Shown here: piece after piece, positions 21,604 through 32,560 of the stretch
How positions within the stretch are numbered: position 1 is the first letter of the stretch
Layout of the letters: each line of letters opens with the position of its first letter
Assembly (NCBI GenBank): GCA_009692555.1
Contig: SHYY01000054.1
Location: 1 to 33,003 of the forward strand
Reading direction: 5' to 3'
From: Myxococcales bacterium
GTDB taxonomy: Bacteria > Myxococcota_A > Polyangia > Palsa-1104 > SHYY01
DNA length: 33,003 nucleotides
The notes under the pieces: generated by a model
Database searches by the model: none
Told to the model about the DNA's origin: nothing
Seen by the model: only the letters and a program-made list of their open reading frames with translations
Position numbers and translations under genes: made by a program

Positions 21604-22194
21604 TCACGGCACGAACAGCGAGTCGCCGGGCAGGAGGCCGAGGTTCTCCTCGGGGTGCTCGCCTCCCGAGACGCGCTGGTAGTCGATCGGAATGCGGCGG
21701 CTCTTCCCGCCGTCGCCGCTGCGCACGATCACCAGTCCGCGCGGCGAGGCGAACTTGTTCAGGCCGCCCGCGAGCGCGATGGCGTCGGTCACCGTCACGT
21801 AGAACTTGGAGCTGAAGACGCCGCCGTGCTCGACGTTGCCGCTGACCGTGAAGCGGTAACTGTTCACCTCGATCACCGCGATGGTCACCGTCGAGCCCTC
21901 GTCCTTGATGTAGGCGCTGAGCCGTTTCGCCACCTCCTCCTTGAGCTGGCTCGGCGTGCTGCCGGCGGCGTGGATATCGCCGAGCAGCGGCAGGGTGATC
22001 GTGCCATCGGGGCGCACCGTCACCTCGGTCGACAGGTCGGCGTTCTTCCAGACCGTGATCTTCAGGCGGTCGGAGACGCCGACCACGAACTCGCGCTTTC
22101 GGGGATCGGGTTCCTTGCTATAGTCGTACGTGATCTCCACGCAGGCTGGCGAGGCGAGGCAGATCAGGGCGCACAGCGCGGCGGTCCAATTCAT
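21604..22194 (-). CDS. Short Wza-like OPX polysaccharide export protein
   Basis: A 196-residue putative lipoprotein starting at ATG 22194 behind a GAGGAG Shine-Dalgarno; an upstream in-frame start at 22302 would remove the signal. MNWTAALCALICLASPAC is a lipoprotein-like signal (Cys18, with an imperfect lipobox). A Poly_export domain (about 30-110: FVVGVSDRLKITVW, VRPDGTITLPLLGDI) is followed by one SLBB domain (about 115-195: FTVSGNVEHGGVFSS, TVTDAIALAGGL, LLPGDSLFVP). The protein stops there: there is no further SLBB and no C-terminal amphipathic helix that would cross the outer membrane as in Wza. It is divergent from the Wzy-like gene (67-bp spacer). Confidence 0.92.
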   Translation of the reverse strand: MNWTAALCALICLASPACVEITYDYSKEPDPRKREFVVGVSDRLKITVWKNADLSTEVTVRPDGTITLPLLGDIHAAGSTPSQLKEEVAKRLSAYIKDEGSTVTIAVIEVNSYRFTVSGNVEHGGVFSSKFYVTVTDAIALAGGLNKFASPRGLVIVRSGDGGKSRRIPIDYQRVSGGEHPEENLGLLPGDSLFVP

Positions 22195-22261
22195 GGTCAC
22201 GGGCTCCTCGAATCGCCGGATGGCCTCTCCGACCGACGGCCCAGGATAAGCGCTCCCCCCG

Positions 22262-23644
22262 ATGTTCGCCATCCCCGGAATCCTCGCGCTCCTGCTCTTC
22301 ATCTTCGTCCGGCCGCTCGAGTTCCTCCCCGCGCTGCGCGCGCTGCCGATGCTCTACATCTGCTTTGGCGTGGCGCTTTTCGGCTTCGTCATCGATCTGA
22401 AGCTGCGACGGAGCCGGCCGGCACCGACGCCGCAGCTCGGGTGGGTGGCGCTGTTCTACCTGTGGTGCCTCGCGACGCTGGCGATCCGCGCGCGCGGCGT
22501 GCTGGTCCCGCAGGCGATCGACCTGGCGATCTCGATCAGCCTCTACCTCCTGATCGCCCACGCGGTGCAGACCTTCCGCGCCTTCCAGGTCGTGGCCGGG
22601 ATGCTCCTCGCGCTCACCCTCTACCTGTCCTTCGTCGGGGTGCACCAGGGGCTCGCGCCCTTCGGCTGCATCTCGGTGACCTACGGCGGCGGCGACGTCA
22701 CCGGGGAGTACGACGGGCGCACCTGCACGCGCGACCGCGAGTGCTACGACGGCGACCCGGAGCCGGGCGCCGACTACATCTGCGAGCGCGTGGGCCTGGT
22801 CGGCACCACCTCGATCGGCAACGGGCGGGTGCGCTACCTCGGGCCGCTCCAGGACCCGAACGAGCTCGCGCTGGCGATCGGGATCGGCCTCCCCTTCGCC
22901 CTCGGCTTTCTCGAACGGAAGCGCACCGCCCCGCGCGTCCTGATCGTCGTCGCCGCGCTCGGGCTGGTCGCCGTCTGCACCGTGTTCACCCAGTCGCGCG
23001 GCGGCCAGCTCGTGTTCCTGGCGACGCTGGCAGCCTACTTCGTCAAGCGCTACGGGCTGCGCGGGCTGCTCGCCGGGGCGGTGCTGGCGGCCCCGCTGTT
23101 CCTCTTCGGCGGCCGGGAGGGCGCGGAGGCCGAGGGCTCGTCGGTGGAGCGCCTCGAGTGCTGGTACGAGGGGATGACCATGTTCCGCTTCTCGCCGATC
23201 TTTGGCGTCGGGCAGGGGCAGTTCATCGAGCACCATTTCCTCACCGCGCACAACTCCTACGTCCTCGCGCCGGCGGAGCTCGGCTTCCCCGGGATGGTCG
23301 CCTGGAGCATCGTGATCTACCTCTCGACCAAGATCCCGATCCAGGCGCTGCGCCGCTACTCCGCCCCCGGCGCCGGCCCCGAGGCGAAGGTGGCGGTGAC
23401 CTGGGCGATGGCGCTGCTGGCGGCGATGATCGGGCTGCTGGTGGGGATCTTCTTCCTGTCGTTCTGCTACCACCAGATCCTGTGGGTCTACGTGGGGATG
23501 TGCGGCGCGTTCTACTCGGCGGTGAAGAGCCACGATCCCGGGTTCGAGGTGGGCTTCGCGCAGCGCGACTTCGTTTGGGTGTGCGCGATCGACGCGGGGC
23601 TGGTGGGGATGCTCTTCCTCTACACCCGGTTCAAGGTCGGGTAG
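22262..23644 (+). CDS. Wzy-like polysaccharide polymerase / O-antigen ligase family protein
   Basis: A 460-residue polytopic membrane protein with about 10-12 hydrophobic segments. Wzy_C/O-antigen-ligase hallmarks are QDPNELAL (197-204), FTQSRGG (242-248), GVGQGQF (315-321) and AHNSYVLAPAELGFPG (329-344, with the conserved His). It would polymerise flipped repeat units on the periplasmic side, pairing with the Wzx at 4234-5688. An unusual loop (about 130-180) contains four cysteines (136, 155, 161, 174) in a Gly/Asp-rich stretch likely to be periplasmic and disulfide-bonded. The gene is divergent from the OPX gene, and the stop is 13 bp from the convergent cystathionine gene stop. Confidence 0.88.
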   Translation: MFAIPGILALLLFIFVRPLEFLPALRALPMLYICFGVALFGFVIDLKLRRSRPAPTPQLGWVALFYLWCLATLAIRARGVLVPQAIDLAISISLYLLIAHAVQTFRAFQVVAGMLLALTLYLSFVGVHQGLAPFGCISVTYGGGDVTGEYDGRTCTRDRECYDGDPEPGADYICERVGLVGTTSIGNGRVRYLGPLQDPNELALAIGIGLPFALGFLERKRTAPRVLIVVAALGLVAVCTVFTQSRGGQLVFLATLAAYFVKRYGLRGLLAGAVLAAPLFLFGGREGAEAEGSSVERLECWYEGMTMFRFSPIFGVGQGQFIEHHFLTAHNSYVLAPAELGFPGMVAWSIVIYLSTKIPIQALRRYSAPGAGPEAKVAVTWAMALLAAMIGLLVGIFFLSFCYHQILWVYVGMCGAFYSAVKSHDPGFEVGFAQRDFVWVCAIDAGLVGMLFLYTRFKVG

Positions 23645-23657
23645 CCAGAGGGAGACT

Positions 23658-24830
23658 TTAGCCGGCGCGATCGAAGGCCTGCGCGAGGTCGGCGATCTGA
23701 TCCTCGACGTGCTCGATCCCGACCGAGAGCCGGATCAATCCGTCGGAGATGCCGAGCTTTGCGCGGTTCTCCGGCGGGATCGAGGCGTGGGTCATGATCG
23801 CCGGGTGCTCGATCAGCGACTCCACGCCGCCCAGGCTCTCCGCGCAGGCGAACAGGCGCACCGCCTTCAGGAAGCTGCGCGCCCGCTCCAGCGCGCCCGC
23901 GGTACCTGGCTTGACGACAAATGTGATCATCCCGCCGAAGCCGCTCATCTGGCGCTTCGCGAGCGCGTGCTGCGGGTGCGACGCGAGCCCCGGATAGACC
24001 ACCTTCTCGACGGCGGGATGGGCCTCGAGCCACTCCGCCACCCGCCCCGCGTTCTCCGCGTGGCGCTCCATCCGGAGATGCAGCGTCTTGGTCCCGCGGA
24101 GCACGAGGAAGCTGTCCATCGGCGACGGCACCGCGCCGATCGCGTTCTGGAGGAACGCCATCCGCTCCCCGAGCGCGGCGTCGGCGGTGATCACCGCTCC
24201 ACCGACGACATCGGCGTGCCCGTTCAGATACTTCGTCGTCGAGTGGACCACCAGGTGCGCGCCGAGCGCGAGCGGCCGCTGGAAGAACGGGGTGAGGAAG
24301 GTGTTGTCGACGGCGAGGAGCACATCGCGCTTCCGGCACACCTCGGCCACCGCGGCGATATCGCACAGCTTGAGCAGCGGGTTGGTCGGCGTCTCGACCC
24401 AGCACAGCCTCGTCGACGGGCGGATCGCCTCGGCGAAGCGCTCCGGCCGCGTCGGATCGACGTAGGTGAAGTCGATCCCCTGCTGCCGCATCACGCGCTC
24501 GAAGATGCGGTAGGTGCCGCCGTAGAGGTCATCCCCGGCGACGACGTGGTCGCCCGCCGAGAGCAGGTGGAGCACCGTCACCGTCGCCGCGCACCCCGAT
24601 GCGAAGGCCAGCCCGCGCGCGCCGGCCTCCAGCCCCGCGAGGTTCGCTTCGAGCGCGAAGCGCGTCGGATTCTGCGTCCGCGAGTACTCGAACCCCTTGT
24701 GCTCCCCCGGTCCATCCTGCGCGTAGGTCGAGGTCAGGTAGATCGGCGTGGTCACCGCTCCCGTGGTGGGATCGGGCGTCTGCCCGGCATGCACGGCGAG
24801 CGTCTCGAGGTGCTTCGATTCGGTTTTCAT
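23658..24830 (-). CDS. Cystathionine gamma-lyase / gamma-synthase family PLP enzyme
   Basis: A 390-residue Cys/Met metabolism PLP-dependent enzyme of normal length. PLP-binding features are YSRTQNPT (49-56), FASGCAAT (76-83), AVDNTF (173-178, Asp175) and the Schiff-base Lys200 in HSTTKYLNGHADVVGG. The C-terminal SLGGVESLIEHPA is typical of the gamma family. Next to cystathionine beta-synthase it most likely cleaves cystathionine to cysteine, 2-oxobutanoate and ammonia (reverse transsulfuration). Gamma-synthase activity is not excluded, since lyases and synthases cannot be separated safely by eye. It is the third gene of a left-facing operon, 16 nt after the beta-synthase stop. Confidence 0.93.
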   Translation of the reverse strand: MKTESKHLETLAVHAGQTPDPTTGAVTTPIYLTSTYAQDGPGEHKGFEYSRTQNPTRFALEANLAGLEAGARGLAFASGCAATVTVLHLLSAGDHVVAGDDLYGGTYRIFERVMRQQGIDFTYVDPTRPERFAEAIRPSTRLCWVETPTNPLLKLCDIAAVAEVCRKRDVLLAVDNTFLTPFFQRPLALGAHLVVHSTTKYLNGHADVVGGAVITADAALGERMAFLQNAIGAVPSPMDSFLVLRGTKTLHLRMERHAENAGRVAEWLEAHPAVEKVVYPGLASHPQHALAKRQMSGFGGMITFVVKPGTAGALERARSFLKAVRLFACAESLGGVESLIEHPAIMTHASIPPENRAKLGISDGLIRLSVGIEHVEDQIADLAQAFDRAG

Positions 24831-24846
24831 CGCGGCGCCTCTGTAG

Positions 24847-26229
24847 CTACGCCGCCGTCCGCGTCGCGAGGTACTCGATCAGGTCGATCTTGGTCACCAC
24901 GCCGAGCAGGTCGTCGCGGTCGAGCACGCACACCAGCTTCGCCTCGTTGAAGATGTTGCGCAGCAGCTTCACCTTCGTCTGCGGCGTCACCGTCGCGTAG
25001 TCGGCCTCGATCAGGCTGTCGATCGGCGCGTCCAGCTTGCCCGGGTTGTTGAGCAGGAAGTTGAGCAGATCAAGCTCCGACACCAGCCCTTCGAGTCGCC
25101 CCTGCTCCAGCACCGGCACCTGCGAGATCCCGTGCTCCTTCAGCTGCCCGATCGTGTTGCGGATCGTCTCGCCCCTCCCCACCGTCACGATGTTTCGCTT
25201 GGGCCGCGAGCGCAGCATGTCCGACACCGTGCCGAGCGGGTCCGGCTCCTCGAGGAACCCGTTCTCGCTCATCCACTTGTCGTCGAAGATCTTCGAGAGG
25301 TACTTCTGCGCGCTGTCGGGCAGGAGCACCACGATGTTCTTCTTCACCTCCCCGAGCTGCTCCGCGTAGCGGATCGCGCCGGCCACCGCCGCGCCCGACG
25401 AGCCGCCGCAGAAGATCCCCTCCTCGCGCACCAGCGCGCGCGTCATGAGGAAGCACTCCTTGTCGTCGACGCGCACGATCTCATCGATGATCTTGAGGTT
25501 CATCGTCGACGGCAGGAAGTCCTCGCCGATCCCCTCCACCGAATAGGCGAACGGCTTGGTGAGCCGCCCGGTCTTCACGTAGTCGTAGTAGAGCGAGCCG
25601 ATCGGATCGACGCCCACCACCTTGAACCCGGGCTTCTTCTCCTTGAAATAGCGCCCGCACCCCGAGATCGTCCCGCCCGTCCCCATCCCGGCGCAGAACA
25701 CGTCCATCTCGCCGCCGGTCTGCTCCCACACCTCGGGCGCCGTCGAGACGTAGTGCGCCTCGGGGTTGGCCGGGTTGTGATACTGGTTCGCGTGGTAGGA
25801 GCCGGGCGTCTCGGCGACGATCCGCTTGGTCACCTCGTAGTAGCTGCGCGGGTCCTCCGGCTCGACGGCGGTCGGGCAGATCACCACCTTGGCACCGAAG
25901 GCGCGCAGCGTCGCGATCTTCTCGAACGACATCTTGTCCGGCATCACGAAGATGCACTTGTAGCCGCGGATCGCGGCGATCAGCGCGAGGCCAGCGCCGG
26001 TGTTCCCCGACGTGGCCTCGACGATCGTCCCGCCCGGCTGCAAGAGCCCGCGGCGCTCGGCGTCGTGGATGATATTGAGCGCGACGCGGTCCTTCATCGA
26101 GCCGCCGGGATTCAGAAACTCCAGCTTGACGTAGATGTCGGATTTGACATGCGCGGCCACCTTGTTCAGCCGCACGATCGGCGTGTTCCCGATCGCGTCC
26201 ACGATGTTCTGCCGCGCCCCCTTCATCAT
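24847..26229 (-). CDS. Cystathionine beta-synthase with C-terminal CBS-domain pair
   Basis: A 460-residue fold-type II PLP enzyme. The PLP Lys46 lies in NPGGSMKDR (40-48); VEATSGNTGAGLAL holds the substrate/phosphate loop; GTGGTISGCGRYFKE binds the PLP phosphate. The C-terminal third (about 330-460) carries two CBS domains (for example GRLEGLVSELDLLNFLL and DLLGVVTKIDLIEYLATR), which in eukaryotic enzymes bind S-adenosylmethionine and regulate activity. There is no N-terminal heme domain with CPC. It condenses serine and homocysteine to cystathionine. The start overlaps the YbjN-domain gene stop (ATGA). Cysteine synthase activity is the usual alternative, but the CBS pair and the neighbouring lyase favour this call. 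Confidence 0.93.
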   Translation of the reverse strand: MMKGARQNIVDAIGNTPIVRLNKVAAHVKSDIYVKLEFLNPGGSMKDRVALNIIHDAERRGLLQPGGTIVEATSGNTGAGLALIAAIRGYKCIFVMPDKMSFEKIATLRAFGAKVVICPTAVEPEDPRSYYEVTKRIVAETPGSYHANQYHNPANPEAHYVSTAPEVWEQTGGEMDVFCAGMGTGGTISGCGRYFKEKKPGFKVVGVDPIGSLYYDYVKTGRLTKPFAYSVEGIGEDFLPSTMNLKIIDEIVRVDDKECFLMTRALVREEGIFCGGSSGAAVAGAIRYAEQLGEVKKNIVVLLPDSAQKYLSKIFDDKWMSENGFLEEPDPLGTVSDMLRSRPKRNIVTVGRGETIRNTIGQLKEHGISQVPVLEQGRLEGLVSELDLLNFLLNNPGKLDAPIDSLIEADYATVTPQTKVKLLRNIFNEAKLVCVLDRDDLLGVVTKIDLIEYLATRTAA

Positions 26230-26744
26230 GACGACTTGCCCTCCTTGCCGTCGTCGAACACCACGTTGCCGTGGTCGTCCTCGACGCCGAGGATGTGCTT
26301 CATCGCCGACTCCTCGACCACGTCCTGCATCCTCTGCCCGCCGTAGCGCGCGACGATCCGGTCGTCGTAGGCATCGGCGATCAGCGCGATGTCGGTCACG
26401 GTGGCGTGCAGCTCCTTCTCGTCCATGTGATCGCCGCCCAGCATGGAGTGGACGAACATCACCAGCATCCCCTCGGGGATGTAGGCGAACGCGCCGAAGC
26501 GCATCTTCGCGTTCAGGGTCAAGAGCTGCTTGAACAGGCTCGCCTCGGGGCGCACGCCCGACACCACCTGCGCGTAGACGCGCACCAGCGGCTTATCGGC
26601 CTCCTTCTTTCCCGGGATGACGCTGATCATCACGTAGGCCGAGCCCTGCTTGACGACGTACAGCCGGTCCTCGACCTTGCGGAAGGCCGCGCTCTTGCCG
26701 AGCGTCCTCTCGATCAGATCGCAGGTCTTCTGGATAGCGGTCAT
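26226..26744 (-). CDS. YbjN-domain protein (type III chaperone-like fold)
   Basis: A 172-residue cytoplasmic protein preceded by a strong AGGAGGG Shine-Dalgarno. RKVEDRLYVVKQGSAYVMISVIPG and VRVYAQVVSGVRPEASLFKQLLTLNAKMRFGAFAYIPEGMLVMFVHSMLGG match the YbjN/CesT-like fold: alternating strands followed by helices. A helix region (DEKELHATVTDIALIADAYDDRIVARYGG) completes it. YbjN proteins are thought to act as chaperones or stress-related regulators, without known catalysis. It is the first gene of the operon with cystathionine beta-synthase (4-nt overlap), so it may help fold or regulate that enzyme; this is inference from coupling only. Confidence 0.8.
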   Translation of the reverse strand: MTAIQKTCDLIERTLGKSAAFRKVEDRLYVVKQGSAYVMISVIPGKKEADKPLVRVYAQVVSGVRPEASLFKQLLTLNAKMRFGAFAYIPEGMLVMFVHSMLGGDHMDEKELHATVTDIALIADAYDDRIVARYGGQRMQDVVEESAMKHILGVEDDHGNVVFDDGKEGKSS

Positions 26745-26831
26745 GGTCCCTCCTGTCGACGGGGTGGGCGGGGTATGGACGGTGGCGGAGGGTTACCACA
26801 AGTGACGCGAGCGCGGCAAGGCGCACCGTCC

Positions 26832-28666
<1,835 letters not shown>

Positions 28667-28687
28667 TCGGCGGCCCGCGGCTAGACC

Positions 28688-31600
28688 ATGCAGCAAGGCC
28701 CTCCCCAGAACCTCGATAGCCTCCGGCAGCGCATCGCCATCGGCGACATCGAGCACGTTCGCCGTCTGGCGAAGGAGCGGGGCCTATCCGATCGCCTCGC
28801 CGCGCCGGCCCAGGTGCTCACCGCCAGGCTCTCGCCGCGCGGAGTGCGCTTCGTCGACGACCTCCGGAGTCCGGCCCAGCCGACGGTGGTCGATGTGCTG
28901 CAGCTCTTCGCAGGCGGGATCTTCCGGGCTCGCGTGCCGCAGCCCCTGCGCGCCGAGCTGGTCGCCGCGCTGGTGGATACGCTGTTCGCCGCCCCGCCCC
29001 CGACCGCTCCCGCCCGTACGCCCCGCGACCCGGCGGGGCTCGTCGAAACCGCTTCCCGACTCGGGATGGACTACCTCCTCGAGGTCGATCTCGGAACGCT
29101 GGGCGCACAGATCGATCCGATGGCCACCTACGTGCTCCTGCGCCAGCCGCGGCGCTTCACGCTCCGCGATGTGCTCCACGATCCCGGCGGCTCCCGGGGC
29201 GAGGTCTCGTCGCTACTCTCCGAGGGCGTATTCGAGCGGGTGCAGCGGGTCGTGATGGGGGCCGTCACAACGCGGATCGAGCGCGCGAAGACCCTGTTTG
29301 CCGAGGAGAACGAGCGGGCGGCACGACGCGGCACGCCCCACCCGTCCCTCGCCGCCTTCGCCCAGCAGATCGCCGCGGCCCGCGCCGAGGTGCGCCGCCG
29401 CGCGCTGCCGCTGCCCGCCGCCCTCACCGACGGTCTCAGGATGCACTTCCTGGCCCGGCCGCCGAGCATCGTCATCGCCGCCGGGCACGGCCCCGCCGTC
29501 GAGAGCGTCACCATCCCCCTCGAGGGCTACCCCGACGAGCCGCCGCGCGCCTCGTGCCGCTGCGGCCGCGCCGGCTGCCAGAACGTGCTGGCCGCCCTCG
29601 ACCTCCTGCTCGACTGGCTCCACCGCCTGGCGCCCGCCTCGAACACCGAGCTCTTCCGGTTCCTCTCGCTGCCACCCTGGCAGCGCGCACTCGACGCGCT
29701 CGACGAGACGCTGGCCTCGGCGCCCGGCGACGCCGCCGGCGACGCACAGCGGATCGTCTTTCGGCTGCACGGTGACGGCGCAGAGCTCCGACTCGAGCCC
29801 TCCTTGCAGAAGCGTCTCAAGGCCGGCGGATGGTCGAGCGGCTCGCGCCTCACGTCGCTGCCCGACGAGGAGACCTGCCTCAACCTCGACGCGGTGGAGG
29901 GGATCCTCTACCTCCTCGACGGAGGCGGGGGCGGCCTCCGGGCAACCTACCGCGCCCTCGAGCGGCTGATCGACAGCGAGTACGTTTTCCTGGCCGAGCA
30001 GCGCGTGCGGCCGCTGGCGATCCGCCGGGGCGCGCTCGGGCTGGCTGCGATCCGCCAGCCCCAAGGCGGCCTGCTGCTGACGCCCGCCGTCGACGGCAGC
30101 ACGCTCTCGCCCGAGGCGTGGGCCGGCGTGTTCGACGAGGGCCTGCTGATCCACGTCGACCCCGGGCGCAACGAGTGCGTGATCGCCCGCGTCGACCTGA
30201 AGCGCGCCGCCCTCCTCGAGGTGTTCGGCGAAGGCAGCGCCCTCTTCCCCGCCTCGGCGGAGCCCGATCTGGTGGCTCGCCTGGGCGCCCTCGAAGCGCA
30301 CCTGCCGCTCACGCTCCCCGACGAGCTGGCGGGCGCTTCACTGCCCGGCGACGAGCGGATCGTCCTCCGCCTCACCCCGCTTCCTTCGGGGCTGGAGGGC
30401 GAGGCGTTCCTGCGCCCGCTCGACGGTGGCGCCCTTTTTCCGCCAGGCGTCGGCCCGCTCCGGATCTCGGGTCTACGGAGCGGCGACCGCGTGCACGTGC
30501 AGCGCGATTTCGCCGCCGAGGTAGCCCACAGCCGGGCACGCATCGATCGCCTCCCGCTCCACCGCGCGACCTTCGCCGGCCCGTTCGCCTTCGCCCTCGC
30601 CAGCGACGACGACGCCCTCGATCTCCTGGCCCACCTCCGCGGCTGCGATGACGTCATCGTCGAGTGGCCCGCCGGCAAGACCGGGCGCGCGGTGATCGGC
30701 ACCGCCACGCCTGCCGGACTGCGCGTCGCGATCCGCGATCACAAGGACTGGTTCGGCCTCGAGGGCGCGGTGGACGTCGCTGGAGAGGCCGTACCACTCG
30801 CCCTGCTCCTTGAAGCGGTGCGCGGCGGGCGGCGCTACGTGCGGCTGAGCGAATCCCGCTTCGCCGCGATCTCCGACGAGCTCCGCGACCGCCTCGGCGC
30901 CGCGGCCGACGTCATCTTCTCGGGGCGGCGCGGCCTCGAGGCCAGCCCGGCCGGCGCCCCCGCGCTCCTCGCGCTCACCGACGGTGCGGTCGAGGCCCGG
31001 GTGTGCGCTTCGTTCCGCCTCTGGATCGACCGCCTCGCGGCGGCGCGCGCCTCCGATCCCGAACTCCCAGCGGGCCTCCGCGCCGAGCTCCGTCCCTACC
31101 AGATCGACGGCTTCCGCTGGCTCCACCGGCTCTCCGAGTGGGGCGTCGGCGGCTGCCTCGCCGATGACATGGGCCTCGGCAAGACCCTCCAGGCGCTCGC
31201 GCTCCTGCTCACCCGGGCGCCGCGCGGACCGTCGCTGGTGGTGGCGCCCACCTCGGTGTGCTTCAACTGGGTGCGCGAGACAGAGCGCTTCGCCCCGTTG
31301 CTCAGGCCGGTGCTCTACCGCGAGTCCGATCGCGCCACCGTCCTCGCCAGTCTCGGTCCGAACGATCTCCTGATCGCGAGCTACGGCCTGGTCGTGCGCC
31401 ACGCCAAGGAGCTCGCCGCGCACTCCTTCGCGACGCTGGTCCTCGACGAATCGCAGGCGATCAAGAACGCCCAGACCCGGCGCGCGCGCGCGGTGCGCGA
31501 CCTCGACGCCGAGTGGCGCGTCGCCCTCACCGGGACCCCGATCGAGAACCACCTCGGCGAGCTGTGGAGCCTGTTCCGCACCGTCGCTCCGGGCCTCCTC

Positions 31601-32560
31601 GGGAGCTGGGAGCAGTTCCGCGAGCGCTTCGCCGTCCCGATCGAGCGCGACCGCGATCCCGCGCGCCGGAAGGCCCTCGCCCGGCTGGTGCGGCCCTTCA
31701 TCTTGCGACGCAGCAAAGCCGAGGTGGCCCCCGAGCTGCCCGCGCGCACCGAGATCCGGCGCCCGATCATCCTGTCGGCCCCCGAGCGCCAGAACTACGA
31801 GGAGGCGCGCCTGGCGATCGTCGCCGCCCTCGCCGCCGGCGCCAGCAACGGGGGCCTCCGTCCCCCCGAGCAGCGCCGCTTCCAGGTGCTCGCCGCGATC
31901 ACAAGGCTGCGCCAGCTGGCCTGCAACCCGCGCCTCTTCGATCCCGATTCCCGGGCCCCCTCGGCCAAGCTCGACAGCTTCCTCGAGCTGGTGGACGAGC
32001 TGCGCGAGAACGGCCACCGCGCGCTCGTGTTCAGCCAGTTCACGTCACACCTCGCGCTGGTCCGCCGCGCCCTCGACGAGCGCACCATCCCCTACCTCTA
32101 CCTCGACGGACAGACCCCGGCCGCCGATCGCGAGAAGCGCGTCGATGCCTTCCAGCGCGGCGAGGGCGATCTGTTCCTGATCTCGCTCAAGGCCGGCGGC
32201 ACCGGCCTGAACCTCACCGCCGCCGACTACGTGGTCCACCTCGATCCGTGGTGGAACCCGGCGGTCGAGGATCAGGCCACCGACCGCGCCCACCGCATCG
32301 GCCAGACCCGCCCGGTGACGGTCTACCGCCTGATCAGCGCCGGCACGATCGAGGAGGCGATTCTCTCCCTCCACGAGCGCAAGCGCGACCTCGTGGCCGG
32401 CCTCCTCGACGGCAGCGACGCCGCCGGCAAGCTCTCCACCGACGAGCTGGTCGACCTGATCCGCCTCGGCGCAGCAGGCGCGGAGCCGCCGGAGGAGGGA
32501 GGCGAAGGAGAGGACGATCCGGCGCCTGCGCCCGCGCGGCGGGGCAAATCGTCGAAGTAG
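28688..32560 (+). CDS. SNF2-family DEAD/DEAH-like ATPase/helicase with SWIM-like zinc site
   Basis: A 1290-residue Swi2/Snf2 ATPase. The C-terminal motor is complete: Walker A DDMGLGKT (about residue 825), DESQ box LVLDESQAIKN (about 918), LTGTPIENHLGELWSLFR (about 945), ILRRSKAEV, then FSQFTSHL (about 1117), SLKAGGTGLNLTAADYVVHLDPWWNP (about 1163-1189) and DRAHRIGQTRPVTVYRL (about 1198). The N-terminal 800 residues are specific to this group and include CRCGRAGC (about 288-295), a SWIM-like site lacking the final His. Such proteins remodel protein-DNA complexes or RNA polymerase using ATP; a specific partner is not evident. It sits 21 bp after the zinc-ribbon protein gene. It ends in an acidic then basic tail. 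Confidence 0.93.
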   Translation: MQQGPPQNLDSLRQRIAIGDIEHVRRLAKERGLSDRLAAPAQVLTARLSPRGVRFVDDLRSPAQPTVVDVLQLFAGGIFRARVPQPLRAELVAALVDTLFAAPPPTAPARTPRDPAGLVETASRLGMDYLLEVDLGTLGAQIDPMATYVLLRQPRRFTLRDVLHDPGGSRGEVSSLLSEGVFERVQRVVMGAVTTRIERAKTLFAEENERAARRGTPHPSLAAFAQQIAAARAEVRRRALPLPAALTDGLRMHFLARPPSIVIAAGHGPAVESVTIPLEGYPDEPPRASCRCGRAGCQNVLAALDLLLDWLHRLAPASNTELFRFLSLPPWQRALDALDETLASAPGDAAGDAQRIVFRLHGDGAELRLEPSLQKRLKAGGWSSGSRLTSLPDEETCLNLDAVEGILYLLDGGGGGLRATYRALERLIDSEYVFLAEQRVRPLAIRRGALGLAAIRQPQGGLLLTPAVDGSTLSPEAWAGVFDEGLLIHVDPGRNECVIARVDLKRAALLEVFGEGSALFPASAEPDLVARLGALEAHLPLTLPDELAGASLPGDERIVLRLTPLPSGLEGEAFLRPLDGGALFPPGVGPLRISGLRSGDRVHVQRDFAAEVAHSRARIDRLPLHRATFAGPFAFALASDDDALDLLAHLRGCDDVIVEWPAGKTGRAVIGTATPAGLRVAIRDHKDWFGLEGAVDVAGEAVPLALLLEAVRGGRRYVRLSESRFAAISDELRDRLGAAADVIFSGRRGLEASPAGAPALLALTDGAVEARVCASFRLWIDRLAAARASDPELPAGLRAELRPYQIDGFRWLHRLSEWGVGGCLADDMGLGKTLQALALLLTRAPRGPSLVVAPTSVCFNWVRETERFAPLLRPVLYRESDRATVLASLGPNDLLIASYGLVVRHAKELAAHSFATLVLDESQAIKNAQTRRARAVRDLDAEWRVALTGTPIENHLGELWSLFRTVAPGLLGSWEQFRERFAVPIERDRDPARRKALARLVRPFILRRSKAEVAPELPARTEIRRPIILSAPERQNYEEARLAIVAALAAGASNGGLRPPEQRRFQVLAAITRLRQLACNPRLFDPDSRAPSAKLDSFLELVDELRENGHRALVFSQFTSHLALVRRALDERTIPYLYLDGQTPAADREKRVDAFQRGEGDLFLISLKAGGTGLNLTAADYVVHLDPWWNPAVEDQATDRAHRIGQTRPVTVYRLISAGTIEEAILSLHERKRDLVAGLLDGSDAAGKLSTDELVDLIRLGAAGAEPPEEGGEGEDDPAPAPARRGKSSK

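Noticed and set aside
21604-22302. 232-codon version of the OPX protein starting at 22302
   Set aside because: It would overlap the divergent Wzy-like gene and place the lipoprotein signal internally; ATG 22194 has a good Shine-Dalgarno sequence.
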